A stretch of 64,000 bases of DNA from Micromonospora sp. DSM 45708 (GCF_039566955.1 NZ_CP154796.1:186001-250000); one strand, 5' to 3'. Counted from the stretch's first letter, positions 15,769 through 25,022 are shown. Numbers and translations are program-made. The notes: generated from the sequence alone by a model not told the origin.

Positions 15769-17099
15769 GTGTCCCTATGGGTTTCGTCAAGCAGCGATTG
15801 AGGCGGTTGGGCGGGGTTGGTAGGGGATCTTGTCGCGGAGCATGGCGAACAGGACGTCGCAGCGGCGTCGGGCGAGGCAGATGAGGGCGGCGTTGTGGCG
15901 TTTGCCCTCAGCTCTCTTGCGGTTGTAGTAGGCCCTGCTCACGGGGTCGGCGAGGGCGGCGAACGCGGCGAGGAAAAGGGCTCGTTTGAGGTTCTTGTTG
16001 CCGCCTCTCGGTGGGTGTTCGCCGCGGATGCTGCTGCCGGATCGTCGGGTCACGGGGGCAAGCCCGGCGTAGGCGGCGAGGTGGCCGGGGGTGGGGAAGG
16101 CGGTGCCGTCGCCGACTTCGAGCAGGATCCGGGCGGCGGTCCTGACGCCGATGCCGGGCATCGAGGTCAGGACCGGGGCAAGAGGGTGCGCATCAAGCAT
16201 CCCCTCGACTTGGGTGGCGACCTGGTCGCGTTGGCGAAGGGTCTCGCGGAGGCTGTCGGCGAGGCGGGGCAGGATCGTTTCCGCAGCCTGGGTGCCGGGG
16301 ACGGTGACGGTCTGCTCGTCGAGGGCGGTCATGATCTGCTCGACGAGTCGGTCCCCCATGCGGGGTGCGTGGACGGCGGCGATCGAGAGCAGTTTGCGGC
16401 GGCCGGCCTTGCGTAGACCAGCCGGTCCACCGCAGCGTGACAGCAGCTCCAGCACGGCCCTGTGCTGCACCTTCGGGCCGAGAACCCGTTCCAGGGCGGG
16501 ATGGATCTGCGTCAGCAGGCCCCGGATGCGGTTGGACACGCGGGTGGCTTCGCCAGCGAGGTCGTCGTCGAAGCCAACCAGGACTTCCAGCTCAGCCAGG
16601 GTCTCGTCGCCGGTGTCGACCCGCCGCAGTGTGTGCGGCAGAGTGCGGGCCGCGTCAGCGATGACGTAGGCGTCGCGGGCGTCGGTCTTCGCCGTGCCGG
16701 GGTGCAGATCGGCGATCCGCCGCATCGCCAGTCCGGGCAGGTAGGCCACCTGATGCCCACACGCCCGAGCCACCGCGACCGGCAAGGCGCCGATCGAGGC
16801 GGGCTGGTCGACCACGACCAGGACTCGACCGTGACGGGCGAGTTTGTCGAACAGTTGCCGCAGCCGGACCTCGGTATTCGGCAACGCCGCGTCGTGCAGC
16901 CGCTTGCCGTCCGGGGCCAAACCGACCGCGTGATGATCACCCTTACCGACGTCCAAGCCCAGGAAGACGCCGTATCCGTCGTGCACCAAGACCCGCCTCC
17001 ACGCATCGCATCGTGGCCTCGGCCGCAGTCAGGGCGTCGGACTGCCGGCAGCCACGTTACGAAGAGACCTACCCCGAACACGGGTGGCCGTGTCCCTAT
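15769..17099 (-). mobile_element. IS110-family insertion sequence, about 1.3 kb
   Basis: The element holds one transposase gene (15787-16989) and is bounded by a direct repeat GTGTCCCTAT at 15769-15778 and 17090-17099. IS110 elements lack terminal inverted repeats and recombine at short shared core sequences, so such a repeat at the two edges is what would be expected. Length and gene position match the family, with a short non-coding 3' end (about 9-18 bases) and about 100 bases before the gene. If the upstream non-coding part is longer than proposed, the right edge could lie nearer 17220. Confidence 0.7.
15787..16989 (-). CDS. IS110-family transposase (DEDD recombinase)
   Basis: A 400-residue recombinase. 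The N-terminal RuvC-like DEDD domain shows FLGLDVGKGDHH (first Asp), then LVVVDQPAS and AKTDARDAYVIADAAR with later acidic residues. The C-terminal Transposase_20 domain has LTSMPGIGVRTAARILLEVGD, AYAGLAPVTRRSG and GGNKNLKRALFLAAF, which include the serine region used in strand exchange. Length is normal and there is no frameshift, so it may be active. The start is TTG at 16989 or GTG at 16986, both behind GGAGG. IS110 enzymes act with a structured bridge RNA made from the element's own non-coding end. Confidence 0.93.
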   Translation of the reverse strand: MVHDGYGVFLGLDVGKGDHHAVGLAPDGKRLHDAALPNTEVRLRQLFDKLARHGRVLVVVDQPASIGALPVAVARACGHQVAYLPGLAMRRIADLHPGTAKTDARDAYVIADAARTLPHTLRRVDTGDETLAELEVLVGFDDDLAGEATRVSNRIRGLLTQIHPALERVLGPKVQHRAVLELLSRCGGPAGLRKAGRRKLLSIAAVHAPRMGDRLVEQIMTALDEQTVTVPGTQAAETILPRLADSLRETLRQRDQVATQVEGMLDAHPLAPVLTSMPGIGVRTAARILLEVGDGTAFPTPGHLAAYAGLAPVTRRSGSSIRGEHPPRGGNKNLKRALFLAAFAALADPVSRAYYNRKRAEGKRHNAALICLARRRCDVLFAMLRDKIPYQPRPTASIAA

Positions 17100-17228
17100 C
17101 AGCGGTCCACCGACGCCACCCGACCCGGCGACAACACCCCCCGGATCATCCGAACGACAGGGGCAGGAAGTCATACCGGGCCGAGCGACCGAGAGTCCCC
17201 GGCTGGGGACGATCAAAAAGGTAACGGG

Positions 17229-17546
17229 TCAGGTGGGGAGGGTTCGGCGGGTGGGGCGGGAGGGGCGCATGCGCTGGCGGGGCTGGGGGGCCGCGGACTT
17301 CGGGCGCTTCAGGTGGTAGCGGTGCAGCTCGTTGTTGCCGGCCAGGGACGGGTCCTCGCTCATCGCCACCAGTTCCCAGCCCTGGTCGCCGGCCCGGTTC
17401 AGGTGGGCCAGCGCGGTGTCGCCGTACGGCGTGACGTCGATCATGGAGCCGTCCGGGCCGTACCAGATGAAGACGATCTCCCACCCGACGTCGTTGGTGA
17501 CCGGCTGGCGACGGCGGACCAGCAGCGCGTACTCCCACTTGAGCAT
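17229..17546 (-). CDS. DUF4177-like small protein
   Basis: A 105-residue protein, MLKWEYALLVRRRQPV at the N-terminus, with LAHLNRAGDQGWELVAMSED resembling the LNxLGxxGWELV motif of DUF4177-type small proteins. The C-terminal 30 residues are basic and low-complexity. The ATG at 17546 starts the recognisable domain; a longer open frame upstream overlaps the ABC-F gene and is rejected. It follows the ABC-F gene by 38 bases on the same strand and is probably cotranscribed. Function unknown. Confidence 0.7.
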   Translation of the reverse strand: MLKWEYALLVRRRQPVTNDVGWEIVFIWYGPDGSMIDVTPYGDTALAHLNRAGDQGWELVAMSEDPSLAGNNELHRYHLKRPKSAAPQPRQRMRPSRPTRRTLPT

Positions 17547-17584
17547 GACGTCATTGTGGCCCCGGACCAGCCGGTCGGCACGGA

Positions 17585-19222
<1,638 letters not shown>

Positions 19223-19307
19223 CAGGTCACCGAGCCTACCGGCGCGCGCATCCGGATTACCGTGACCCGCGCTCGGGCGGGAACACCGCTGAGGGACACT
19301 CACAGCC

Positions 19308-20078
19308 GTGGCGACCACACTGGCGATCGACTGCGGGGGCGGCGGGATCAAGGCCTCCGTGCTGGACGCCGCCGGCACCATGCGAGCCCGTCCGCTGCGC
19401 GTGCCCACGCCGTACCCGCTGCCCCCGACCCTGTTCGTGCGGACGCTGTTGGATCTCGGCGCCCGGCTGCCCACGGCGGACCGGCTCACCGTCGGCATGC
19501 CCGGCATGATCCGGCACGGCGTCGTGGTGGCCACCCCGCACTACGTGACCCGGGCCGGGCCGCGCAGCCGCGTCGACCCGGAGCTGGTCGCGGAATGGTC
19601 CGGGTACGACGCGCGCGGCGCGCTCGCCGAGGCGTTCGGGATGCCCGCGCTGGTGCTCAACGACGCCGAGGTGCACGGCGCCGGCGTGGTCGCCGGGACC
19701 GGGTGCGAGCTGGTGCTGACGCTCGGCACCGGGCTGGGCAGCGCGCTCTTCGACGGCGGGACGATCGCGCCGCACCTGGAGCTGTCGCACGCGCCGGTGC
19801 GGTGGAACACCACCTACGACACGTATGTCGGGGAGCCGGAACGGCGGCGCCTCGGTGACGCGTTCTGGTCCCGGCGGATCCGGCAGGTGGTGGACGGCCT
19901 GCGGCCGGTGTTCCACTGGGACCGGCTCTACCTGGGCGGCGGCAACTCGCGGCTGATCCGGCCGGAGCAGGTGGCCCGGATGGGAGACGATGTCGTGGTC
20001 GTCCCGAACACGGCCGGAATCGTGGGTGGTGTCCGGGCCTGGGACCTGGTGGGCGACAGGTACGACCCCACGCCCTGA
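19308..20078 (+). CDS. ROK-family sugar kinase-like protein
   Basis: A 256-residue member of the ROK/hexokinase-like ATPase fold. AIDCGGGGIKASVLD is the phosphate-1 loop, VLNDAEVHGAGVV carries the catalytic-type Asp (ND), and LTLGTGLGSALFDGG is the phosphate-2/adenosine region. Length and ND-AEV arrangement resemble actinobacterial polyphosphate glucokinases, but HLELSHAPVRW differs from the classical ExGH and zinc cluster, so sugar and phosphoryl donor are uncertain. The start is GTG at 19308. Confidence 0.82.
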   Translation: MATTLAIDCGGGGIKASVLDAAGTMRARPLRVPTPYPLPPTLFVRTLLDLGARLPTADRLTVGMPGMIRHGVVVATPHYVTRAGPRSRVDPELVAEWSGYDARGALAEAFGMPALVLNDAEVHGAGVVAGTGCELVLTLGTGLGSALFDGGTIAPHLELSHAPVRWNTTYDTYVGEPERRRLGDAFWSRRIRQVVDGLRPVFHWDRLYLGGGNSRLIRPEQVARMGDDVVVVPNTAGIVGGVRAWDLVGDRYDPTP

Positions 20079-20164
20079 TCCTTACCCCGTGGAACACTCG
20101 CGCTTCCGCCGGTGTTGTGCCAGCGTCGGACAAAGGGCTGACGCGACACGAGGAGGTGGGTCGA

Positions 20165-20527
20165 GTGGACCTTCTGGCGGAGTACCGGCGGGCGACCATG
20201 TTCTTCGACTCGGGGGACCCGACCGGAGCGGCCCGGCTGCTGGAGCCGATCATCGAGGCGGAGCCCGACAACTCCTCGGTACGGCAGTTGCTGGCCCGGG
20301 CGTACTTCCAGTCGGCGCAGCTCAACCGCGCCGAGGCGCACCTGCGTGAGCTGGTCGACCGGGACCCGAGCGACCACTACGCGCACCACGTGCTCGGTCG
20401 GACGCTGGAGCGGATGAACCGGCCGGCCGACGCGCTGCGGCACCTGCGCATCGCGGCGGCCATGCACTCCACCAACGCCGACTACACCACCGCGCTCAAG
20501 CGGGTCGAGGGTCGGGTCGGTCGTTAG
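20165..20527 (+). CDS. small TPR protein
   Basis: A 120-residue all-helical protein with about three tetratricopeptide repeats (YRRATMFFDSGDPTGAARLL; RQLLARAYFQSAQLNRAEAHL; AHHVLGRTLERMNRPADALRHL). It is probably a protein-protein adaptor in the cytoplasm. GTG at 20165 is chosen because GAGGAGGTGG precedes it; an upstream in-frame start lacks one. It is followed by a strong terminator. Confidence 0.82.
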   Translation: MDLLAEYRRATMFFDSGDPTGAARLLEPIIEAEPDNSSVRQLLARAYFQSAQLNRAEAHLRELVDRDPSDHYAHHVLGRTLERMNRPADALRHLRIAAAMHSTNADYTTALKRVEGRVGR

Positions 20528-20533
20528 TTCTGT

Positions 20534-20563
20534 CGAGGGGCAGCCCGGGTGGGCTGCCCCTCG
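20534..20563. terminator. 13-bp hairpin terminator
   Basis: CGAGGGGCAGCCC (20534-20546), loop GGGT, and its exact complement (20551-20563), seven bases after the TPR gene stop and 21 bases before the Smr gene. Confidence 0.85.
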
Positions 20564-20583
20564 GCGTACCTAGGATGTGAACC

Positions 20584-20838
20584 GTGAAGCTCAAGCTCGA
20601 TCTCCACGACATCTACAACAAGGGCCACGACATCGACCGCGCGCTGCGCGGGATCATGGACGAGGCGGTGGCGAAGAAGGCCACGCTCGTGGAGATCATC
20701 CCGGGCAAGGGCTCCGGCGCGTTGAAGAAGAAGGTGCTGCGCTTCCTCGACCAGAAGGACGTGAAGCAGCTCTACCACCGCGTCGAGAAGGACTCGAAGA
20801 ACTTCGGCCGCCTCTTCGTCCACTTCCGCTGGAAGTAA
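20584..20838 (+). CDS. Smr-domain protein
   Basis: An 84-residue stand-alone Smr (MutS2 C-terminal) domain. LDLHDIYNKGHDIDRAL has the LDLH motif and EIIPGKGSGALKKKVLRFL the GKGSG loop of Smr nucleases; YHRVEKDSKNFGRLFVHFRW forms the last strands. Such domains cut or bind RNA and DNA. The GTG at 20584 directly begins the domain. It lies right behind the terminator, so it must have its own promoter within about 25 bases or depend on read-through. Confidence 0.85.
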   Translation: MKLKLDLHDIYNKGHDIDRALRGIMDEAVAKKATLVEIIPGKGSGALKKKVLRFLDQKDVKQLYHRVEKDSKNFGRLFVHFRWK

Positions 20839-20954
20839 TATCCGCCAAGCCGTGACGGGCCCGTCCGGAGAGTCATCGTCGATCCGGGTGGCGCATCCGC
20901 CTCCGATCGACGGGTGGACGTTTGCCCGGCGGACCATCGGGAGACCTGTCGGTC

Positions 20955-21818
20955 ATGTTCGAGGACTTCACGGACGAGCGGATCGACGTCGGAGAGGTGC
21001 AACTCCGCGTTCGCCATGCCGGGCACGGCCGTCCGGTCCTTCTCATCCACGGCCATCCGCGCACCGGGTCGACGTGGCATCGGGTCGCACCGCAGCTGGT
21101 TGACCGGGGCTTCACCGTCGTCTGCCCGGACATGCGCGGCTATGGCCAGTCCGGGAAGGCGCGCGTCCTTCCCGACCATGCCCAGCAGTCCAAGCGCGCG
21201 GTGGCGGCGGATCTGGTCCGGCTGATGACCGCTCTCGGTCATTCGAGATTCGCCGCTGTCGGGCACGACCGCGGCTCTTACGTGGCGCTGCGCCTGGCAC
21301 TGGACCATCCGCAGGCGGTGAGTCACCTGGTCGTCCTCGACGGTGTACCGCTCAGCGAGGCCCTCGCCCGCTGCGACGCCGGCTTCGCCCGCGCCTGGTA
21401 CCACTGGTTCTTTTTCGCCCAGCCCGACACGCCGGAGCGGGTGATCAACGCCGATCCCGATGCCTGGTACGCCAGCAAGGCGCGGCCCGACAACATGGGA
21501 GCTGAGAACTATCGGGAGTTCCGGCAGGCCATCCACGACCCGGCCACGGTGCGGGCGATGTTGGAGGACTACCGCGCCGGCCTCGGAGTCGACCGGGAGC
21601 ATGAGGAAGCCGACCGGCGCGCCGGTCGCACCGTGGCGTGTCCGACGCTCTTCCTCTGGTCGAGCCGGGATGACATGGCGGACCTGTACGGTGACCCGCT
21701 CGCGATCTGGGCGGCGTGGGCCGACGATCTCCGGGGCCATCCGATCGAGTCCGGACACCACGTCGCCGAGGAGAACCCCGACGACCTGACCGCGGCGTTG
21801 CACGGCTTTCTCGCCTGA
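20955..21818 (+). CDS. haloacetate dehalogenase-like alpha/beta hydrolase
   Basis: A 287-residue alpha/beta hydrolase. HGHPRTGSTW is the oxyanion-hole motif, VGHDRGSYVALRLALDHP carries an Asp nucleophile (near residue 105) as in fluoroacetate dehalogenases, and IESGHHVAEENPDD the catalytic His. CPDMRGYGQS and WYHWFFFAQPDTPERVI match the halide-pocket region of that family. However the Arg pair after the nucleophile (DRxxHR) is not fully kept here (DRGSYV), so real substrates may be epoxides or esters. ATG at 20955 is preferred to a TTG 11 codons earlier. It is monocistronic. Confidence 0.8.
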   Translation: MFEDFTDERIDVGEVQLRVRHAGHGRPVLLIHGHPRTGSTWHRVAPQLVDRGFTVVCPDMRGYGQSGKARVLPDHAQQSKRAVAADLVRLMTALGHSRFAAVGHDRGSYVALRLALDHPQAVSHLVVLDGVPLSEALARCDAGFARAWYHWFFFAQPDTPERVINADPDAWYASKARPDNMGAENYREFRQAIHDPATVRAMLEDYRAGLGVDREHEEADRRAGRTVACPTLFLWSSRDDMADLYGDPLAIWAAWADDLRGHPIESGHHVAEENPDDLTAALHGFLA

Positions 21819-21935
21819 CGATTTCGCCGCGTTCGTTCGGGCCGCTCGGCGGTTGATCCACTCACCTCGCCGAGGTGGCGGTGTCCCGGTCGCTCGAATG
21901 CCGCCTACCTCGCGGGGCTGGTGGATCGTGCCGGT

Positions 21936-22385
21936 CTACAGGTCCCGCACGGCGACCGTCTGGCCACCGCTCTGCTCACCGGTGGGGCGGAAGCCCAGCT
22001 TCAGGTAGAACGGTTCCGGACCGCCGACACGGGGCTCCCAGGTGACGTACGCCCGGTTGCCGCCTCTGGCTCGGATCTCCTCGCACACCGCGTCGACCGC
22101 GAACCGGCCGAAGCCGTGGCCCTGCGCGTCGGCCGCGATGTTCAGCCGCCAGAGGCCGGCCCGCAGGTCGTCCGGGTTGTCGCCCCACGGAATGTCGAAG
22201 AACGCCATCAGGAAGCCGACCAGCCGATCTCCGTCGTAGACCAGCCTCGGCCAGGCGTGCTCGGGGAAGACGTACGCCTCGGCCAGCGACTTGACCACCG
22301 GCGCCACCAGATCCTCCTGGTCGGGGTGCACCGACAGCGCGAGAGCCGCCTCGTAGTTGTCGGGGGTGATCTTCTCCAGCCGCAT
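21936..22385 (-). CDS. GNAT N-acetyltransferase, polyamine-type
   Basis: About 149 residues with the GNAT fold: LVGFLMAFFDIPWGDNPDDLRAGLWRLNIAADAQGHGFGRFAV includes the acetyl-CoA loop QGHGFG (Q/R-x-x-G-x-G/A), and EPFYLKLGFRPTGE is motif B. The N-terminus MRLEKITPDNYEAALAL is typical of the spermidine/spermine acetyltransferase group, but the acceptor is not known. An alternative ATG lies 21 bases upstream at 22406; neither has a strong ribosome-binding site. It diverges from the toxin-antitoxin operon. Confidence 0.85.
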   Translation of the reverse strand: MRLEKITPDNYEAALALSVHPDQEDLVAPVVKSLAEAYVFPEHAWPRLVYDGDRLVGFLMAFFDIPWGDNPDDLRAGLWRLNIAADAQGHGFGRFAVDAVCEEIRARGGNRAYVTWEPRVGGPEPFYLKLGFRPTGEQSGGQTVAVRDL

Positions 22386-22445
22386 GCGGCGCAGCGTAGC
22401 GAGCATGGTGCGCGCCCGGCCAGGAGGCTATTGATCTGCCAAACG

Positions 22446-22469
22446 GTACCGCGTGGTACAGTACGGTAC
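22446..22469. promoter_or_regulatory. toxin-antitoxin operator with four GTAC half sites
   Basis: GTAC occurs at 22446, 22456, 22461 and 22466, i.e. spaced 10, 5 and 5 bases, ending right at the antitoxin ATG (22470). The first pair forms GTACC-4-GGTAC. Repeated short palindromes overlapping the start are usual for Phd/YefM autorepression. Confidence 0.72.
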
Positions 22470-22769
22470 ATGACGACGATGACGCTACGAGAGTTTCGCG
22501 ACGGCGTTGGTCGCGTGCTGGAAGCGGTCGAACGCACCGGCGAGCCCGTCATCATCACCAAGTACGAACGACCCGTCGCCGTGCTGGTGGGCATCGACGA
22601 GTGGGAAGAGATCGAGGCGTTTCGGGACCGTCGGGACTCGCAGGTGATCGCTCGGTCCCGCGCGGACGGTCAGTTCGTGCCGCTTTCTGCTGCCCTGGAG
22701 TCGCTCGGGGTCGACCCGAAGGAGGTGGAGGCCCTCCTGGCCGACCGGGCCAACGGTGAGGCGGCATGA
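22470..22769 (+). CDS. Phd/YefM-family antitoxin
   Basis: A 99-residue antitoxin. MTLREFRDGVGRVLEAVERTGEPVIITKYERPVAVLVGIDEWEEIE is the N-terminal Phd/YefM DNA-binding fold; the C-terminal part (PLSAALESLGVDPKEVEALLADR) is the toxin-wrapping tail. It should neutralise the RelE-type toxin encoded next and repress the operon through the GTAC repeats upstream. Its stop overlaps the toxin start as ATGA (22766-22769), the usual coupling in such pairs. Confidence 0.92.
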   Translation: MTTMTLREFRDGVGRVLEAVERTGEPVIITKYERPVAVLVGIDEWEEIEAFRDRRDSQVIARSRADGQFVPLSAALESLGVDPKEVEALLADRANGEAA

Positions 22770-23008
22770 AGGTCCAGATCGACCGTGACGTGCTGGTGTG
22801 GTTGCACAAGCAGCCGCGGAACATCTTCCTCACTGTCCTGAGCGCGATCCTTGGTTTGATTTCCGATCCCGCGCCGCAGAACTCCACCGAGATGCGTGAC
22901 GGATCTGGGCGTCGTCTGCGCGTCGGTGACTACCGGGTGCTCTATCGCCTCGATGGCGACGACTTGACCATCCACGCCGTCGGACACCGGAAAGACGTCT
23001 ACTCCTGA
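22766..23008 (+). CDS. RelE/ParE-superfamily toxin
   Basis: An 80-residue toxin: MKVQIDRDVLVWLHKQPRN then GSGRRLRVGDYRVLYRLDGDDLTIHAVGHRKDVYS. The last segment, RVGDYRVLYR...VGHRKDVY, is the classical RelE C-terminus with catalytic-type Arg, His and Tyr. RelE enzymes cut mRNA on the ribosome; ParE relatives poison gyrase, and sequence alone favours RelE. Its end overlaps the convergent SET-protein gene by 10 bases. Confidence 0.92.
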   Translation: MKVQIDRDVLVWLHKQPRNIFLTVLSAILGLISDPAPQNSTEMRDGSGRRLRVGDYRVLYRLDGDDLTIHAVGHRKDVYS

Positions 23009-23556
23009 TCCGCTCGTGTCAGCCCGGGTGAGTTGATGGGCTGCGATCTTTGAATCCGGGTCAGGAGAGCGGGAACCCAGTGGTTCCCGTACCGGTGTTG
23101 GAGGTCTGTCAGCCGCCAGTCGTCGCCGGTCACGATCCGACGGCAGCGCGCCGAGCCGCATCCGCACGCCATGACGAAATCGGCGGTGCCGGTGCTGGTG
23201 CCGTAGTCGTTCGTCAGTTCCTCACCGGCTGCGACGTCCCGCCGGGTGACCAGGGTGAACGGCGCGTCCCACCACAGATTCGGGTCGCAGCCGTGGTTGC
23301 CCTTGCCGTTGGGGCGACCGGGTGGGAGGACCAGATGCCGGTCCTCCCACACCGTGATGGTGTCGATGTAGGGGCGGTCCGGTCGGGCGAGCAGGTCACG
23401 TAGTTCTGCGTCGGTGACGAGTCGACCGCCGAGCCGGGACGCCGGCGTCCCGGCGGGGAGGGGAGCGCAGGCGAACAGGCCCTCACCCGAGATCCCGGAC
23501 GGACGGACCTCGACGTCCGGGTGAAGCCAGCAGTCCGGTTCCGGAGCGTTCCACAC
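22999..23556 (-). CDS. SET-domain protein
   Basis: A 185-residue protein with a SET-type methyltransferase fold: GISGEGLFACAPLPAGTPASRLGG (N-SET), then KGNHGCDPNLWWDAPFTLVTRRDVAAGEELTNDYGT, which includes the NHxCxPN and ELTxDY cofactor and catalytic motifs, and a post-SET cysteine cluster CGCGSARCR. These motifs indicate lysine methyltransferase-like activity on an unknown protein. GTG at 23556 (behind AAGGTGG) is chosen because the upstream 30 residues are low-complexity. It is convergent with and overlaps the toxin gene. SET proteins are widespread but sporadic in bacteria, suggesting transfer. Confidence 0.85.
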   Translation of the reverse strand: MWNAPEPDCWLHPDVEVRPSGISGEGLFACAPLPAGTPASRLGGRLVTDAELRDLLARPDRPYIDTITVWEDRHLVLPPGRPNGKGNHGCDPNLWWDAPFTLVTRRDVAAGEELTNDYGTSTGTADFVMACGCGSARCRRIVTGDDWRLTDLQHRYGNHWVPALLTRIQRSQPINSPGLTRADQE

Positions 23557-23603
23557 CCGTCCACCTTCGCCCCGCTGCCCAGGCGACTCAAGCGGCGACA
23601 GCG

Positions 23604-23795
23604 TCAGTCCTCGTCGGCCGGGCCGGGACGGTTCTTGGCGATCCACGATCGAACGGCCCTGCCGTCCCAGACGCGGCCCATCTTCAGGGTGACGAGCGGG
23701 TCGGGGAATCCCTTCCGACCGACGATGATCGTGGCCCGCTGCTTGCTGATCCCGCCCAGCAGATCGCGGATCTCATCCAACCCGAGCAGCTCCAC
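23604..23795 (-). CDS. small HTH DNA-binding protein (excisionase/AlpA-like)
   Basis: A 63-residue protein: ELLGLDEIRDLLGGISKQRATIIVGRKGFPDPLVTLKMGRVW then a Trp-containing C-terminus (RSWIAKNRPGP). The pattern of a helix-turn-helix followed by FPxPxxxLxxGRxWxxxxVxxW is that of MerR/excisionase-type wing-helix proteins such as AlpA. GTG at 23795 starts the domain. It is transcribed away from two small genes, with repeats in between that it may bind. Confidence 0.72.
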   Translation of the reverse strand: MELLGLDEIRDLLGGISKQRATIIVGRKGFPDPLVTLKMGRVWDGRAVRSWIAKNRPGPADED

Positions 23796-23820
23796 GATCC
23801 GACGGTATGGCCTCAGGGTG

Positions 23821-23878
23821 TTGCATAAAGATAAACAGGGCAAGACAACTCCCGAGGGGGTTGTACAAAGACAACTCC
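23821..23878. repeat. intergenic repeats between small HTH gene and small-protein pair
   Basis: TTGCATAAAGATAAAC (23821) and TTGTACAAAGACAACT (23861) are imperfect direct repeats; AAGACAACTCC recurs at 23842 and 23868. ACAACTCC and GGGGTTGT also pair around CGAG as an inverted repeat (23845-23864). The stretch is AT-richer than its surroundings and sits in the 101-base divergent promoter region. It is likely an operator or binding array. Confidence 0.6.
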
Positions 23879-23896
23879 ATGTGATGCGATGAGGCG

Positions 23897-24115
23897 GTGA
23901 CGGACCACGGACCTGTTCTGCCCCTCTGGACGTGTGCCGGGTGCGACCTGCCCTGGCCCTGTCCCGCACGTCGCCGCGAGCTGCTGGCCGAGTTCCGCTG
24001 TGCTCGGGTGTCCCTGTCGATCTACATGGCCTCACATCTGCTGTCCGCCATGCAGGATCTGAGCTGGGCCTCCGCTGGTGCTCTCCACCGCAGGTTCCTC
24101 GGTTGGCTGTCGTGA
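23897..24115 (+). CDS. small cysteine-containing protein of unknown function
   Basis: A 72-residue protein with an N-terminal metal-ribbon-like pattern (WTCAGCDLPWPCPARRRELL, i.e. CxxC...C) followed by a helical segment rich in Leu (RVSLSIYMASHLLSAM) and ending FLGWLS. I recognise it only as a type of small actinomycete protein, without known function. The start is GTG at 23897. Its stop overlaps the next gene's GTG (GTGA, 24112-24115), so the two are translated together. Confidence 0.65.
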   Translation: MTDHGPVLPLWTCAGCDLPWPCPARRRELLAEFRCARVSLSIYMASHLLSAMQDLSWASAGALHRRFLGWLS

Positions 24116-24285
24116 GCGCGATCAATCCCGGTGACGAGAAGTTCCACTACTCCGACAACTCACACCGGTGGATTCCGCCGGACCCCGACTTCCCTCAGGA
24201 CGTGTGGGACGAGATGGTCCGGCAGCACAAGGAGAAGCACCTCCGGCCACCCAAGCGACCGGGCGTCGCGCGCCGTTCGATCTGA
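24112..24285 (+). CDS. small hydrophilic protein of unknown function
   Basis: A 57-residue protein reading SAINPGDEKFHYSDNSH at its start, then RWIPPDPDFPQDVWDEMVRQH and a basic tail KRPGVARRSI. No family recognised. The overlap with the upstream gene and ordinary codon usage argue that it is real. It may form a functional unit with the cysteine-containing protein and the divergent HTH protein. Confidence 0.55.
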   Translation: MSAINPGDEKFHYSDNSHRWIPPDPDFPQDVWDEMVRQHKEKHLRPPKRPGVARRSI

Positions 24286-24333
24286 CCTCGCCCCAGCCCC
24301 CGGTGGTGATCGGGAAGCCGGGGCGACAGCAGA

Positions 24334-24936
24334 TCAGGCTGGTCGGCGTACCCGGTAGGCCAGGTGGGTGACGCCGACGCCTTCCACCACCCGGAACGGC
24401 CCGTCGAACTCCACCGGCGCGATGCCCAGCCCGGAGAAGAACGGGATCCCGTCGCCGAGCAGCACCGGCACCAGGTCGACGTGCACCTCGTCGAGCAGCC
24501 CCGCCTCCAGCACCTGCCGCGCGATCGTCCCGGCGTTCACGCCGACCTCCTTGCCGCCCGCCAGGGCGCGGGCCCGCTCGACCGCCCGCTCGATGCCGTC
24601 GGTGACGAACACGAAGGACTCGCCTTCGGGCGCCCAGCCCGCCGGCACCTGGTGGGTCACCACGACCACCGGCATGTCCAGCGGGTGCCGGCCGCCCCAG
24701 CCGCTTGTCAGGTCGAACAGCGTGCGGCCGACGACCAGCGCGCCGGTGCGCTCGGTCAGCGCCCGGATGTGTGCGGCGCTGGCCGCCGACGTCCGGAACG
24801 TCATGTTGGCATGAGCCGTCGGCACCGCCACGTCGCCGTTGTTGTACCACTGGAAGAGGTGGTCGAAGCCGCCGTGCGACGAGTCGGCGACGTAGCCGTC
24901 CAGGGACATGGTCGCGCCGGTGGTCACCTTGCTCAT
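24334..24936 (-). CDS. dihydrofolate reductase-family (RibD C-terminal) protein
   Basis: A 200-residue protein of the DHFR/RibD-C fold: TTGATMSLDGYVADSSHG, ALVVGRTLFDLTSGWGGRHPLDMPVVVVTH, and GKEVGVNAGTIARQVLEAGLLDEVHVDLVPVLLGDGIPFF are the conserved strands and NADPH-binding loops. Such stand-alone proteins are probably NADPH reductases; the substrate is unknown and it is not a classical DHFR. ATG at 24936 follows GAGGAG. It lies 86 bases downstream of a tetR gene on the same strand and may be cotranscribed with it. Confidence 0.88.
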   Translation of the reverse strand: MSKVTTGATMSLDGYVADSSHGGFDHLFQWYNNGDVAVPTAHANMTFRTSAASAAHIRALTERTGALVVGRTLFDLTSGWGGRHPLDMPVVVVTHQVPAGWAPEGESFVFVTDGIERAVERARALAGGKEVGVNAGTIARQVLEAGLLDEVHVDLVPVLLGDGIPFFSGLGIAPVEFDGPFRVVEGVGVTHLAYRVRRPA

Positions 24937-25022
24937 CGTGTGCTCCTCGGGTCGCGTGAACCAGCTTTCACCCGGGGGTAGAAGCCGAACGACCCGTCCT
25001 CGACATCCGGCCGGAAAAAAGT

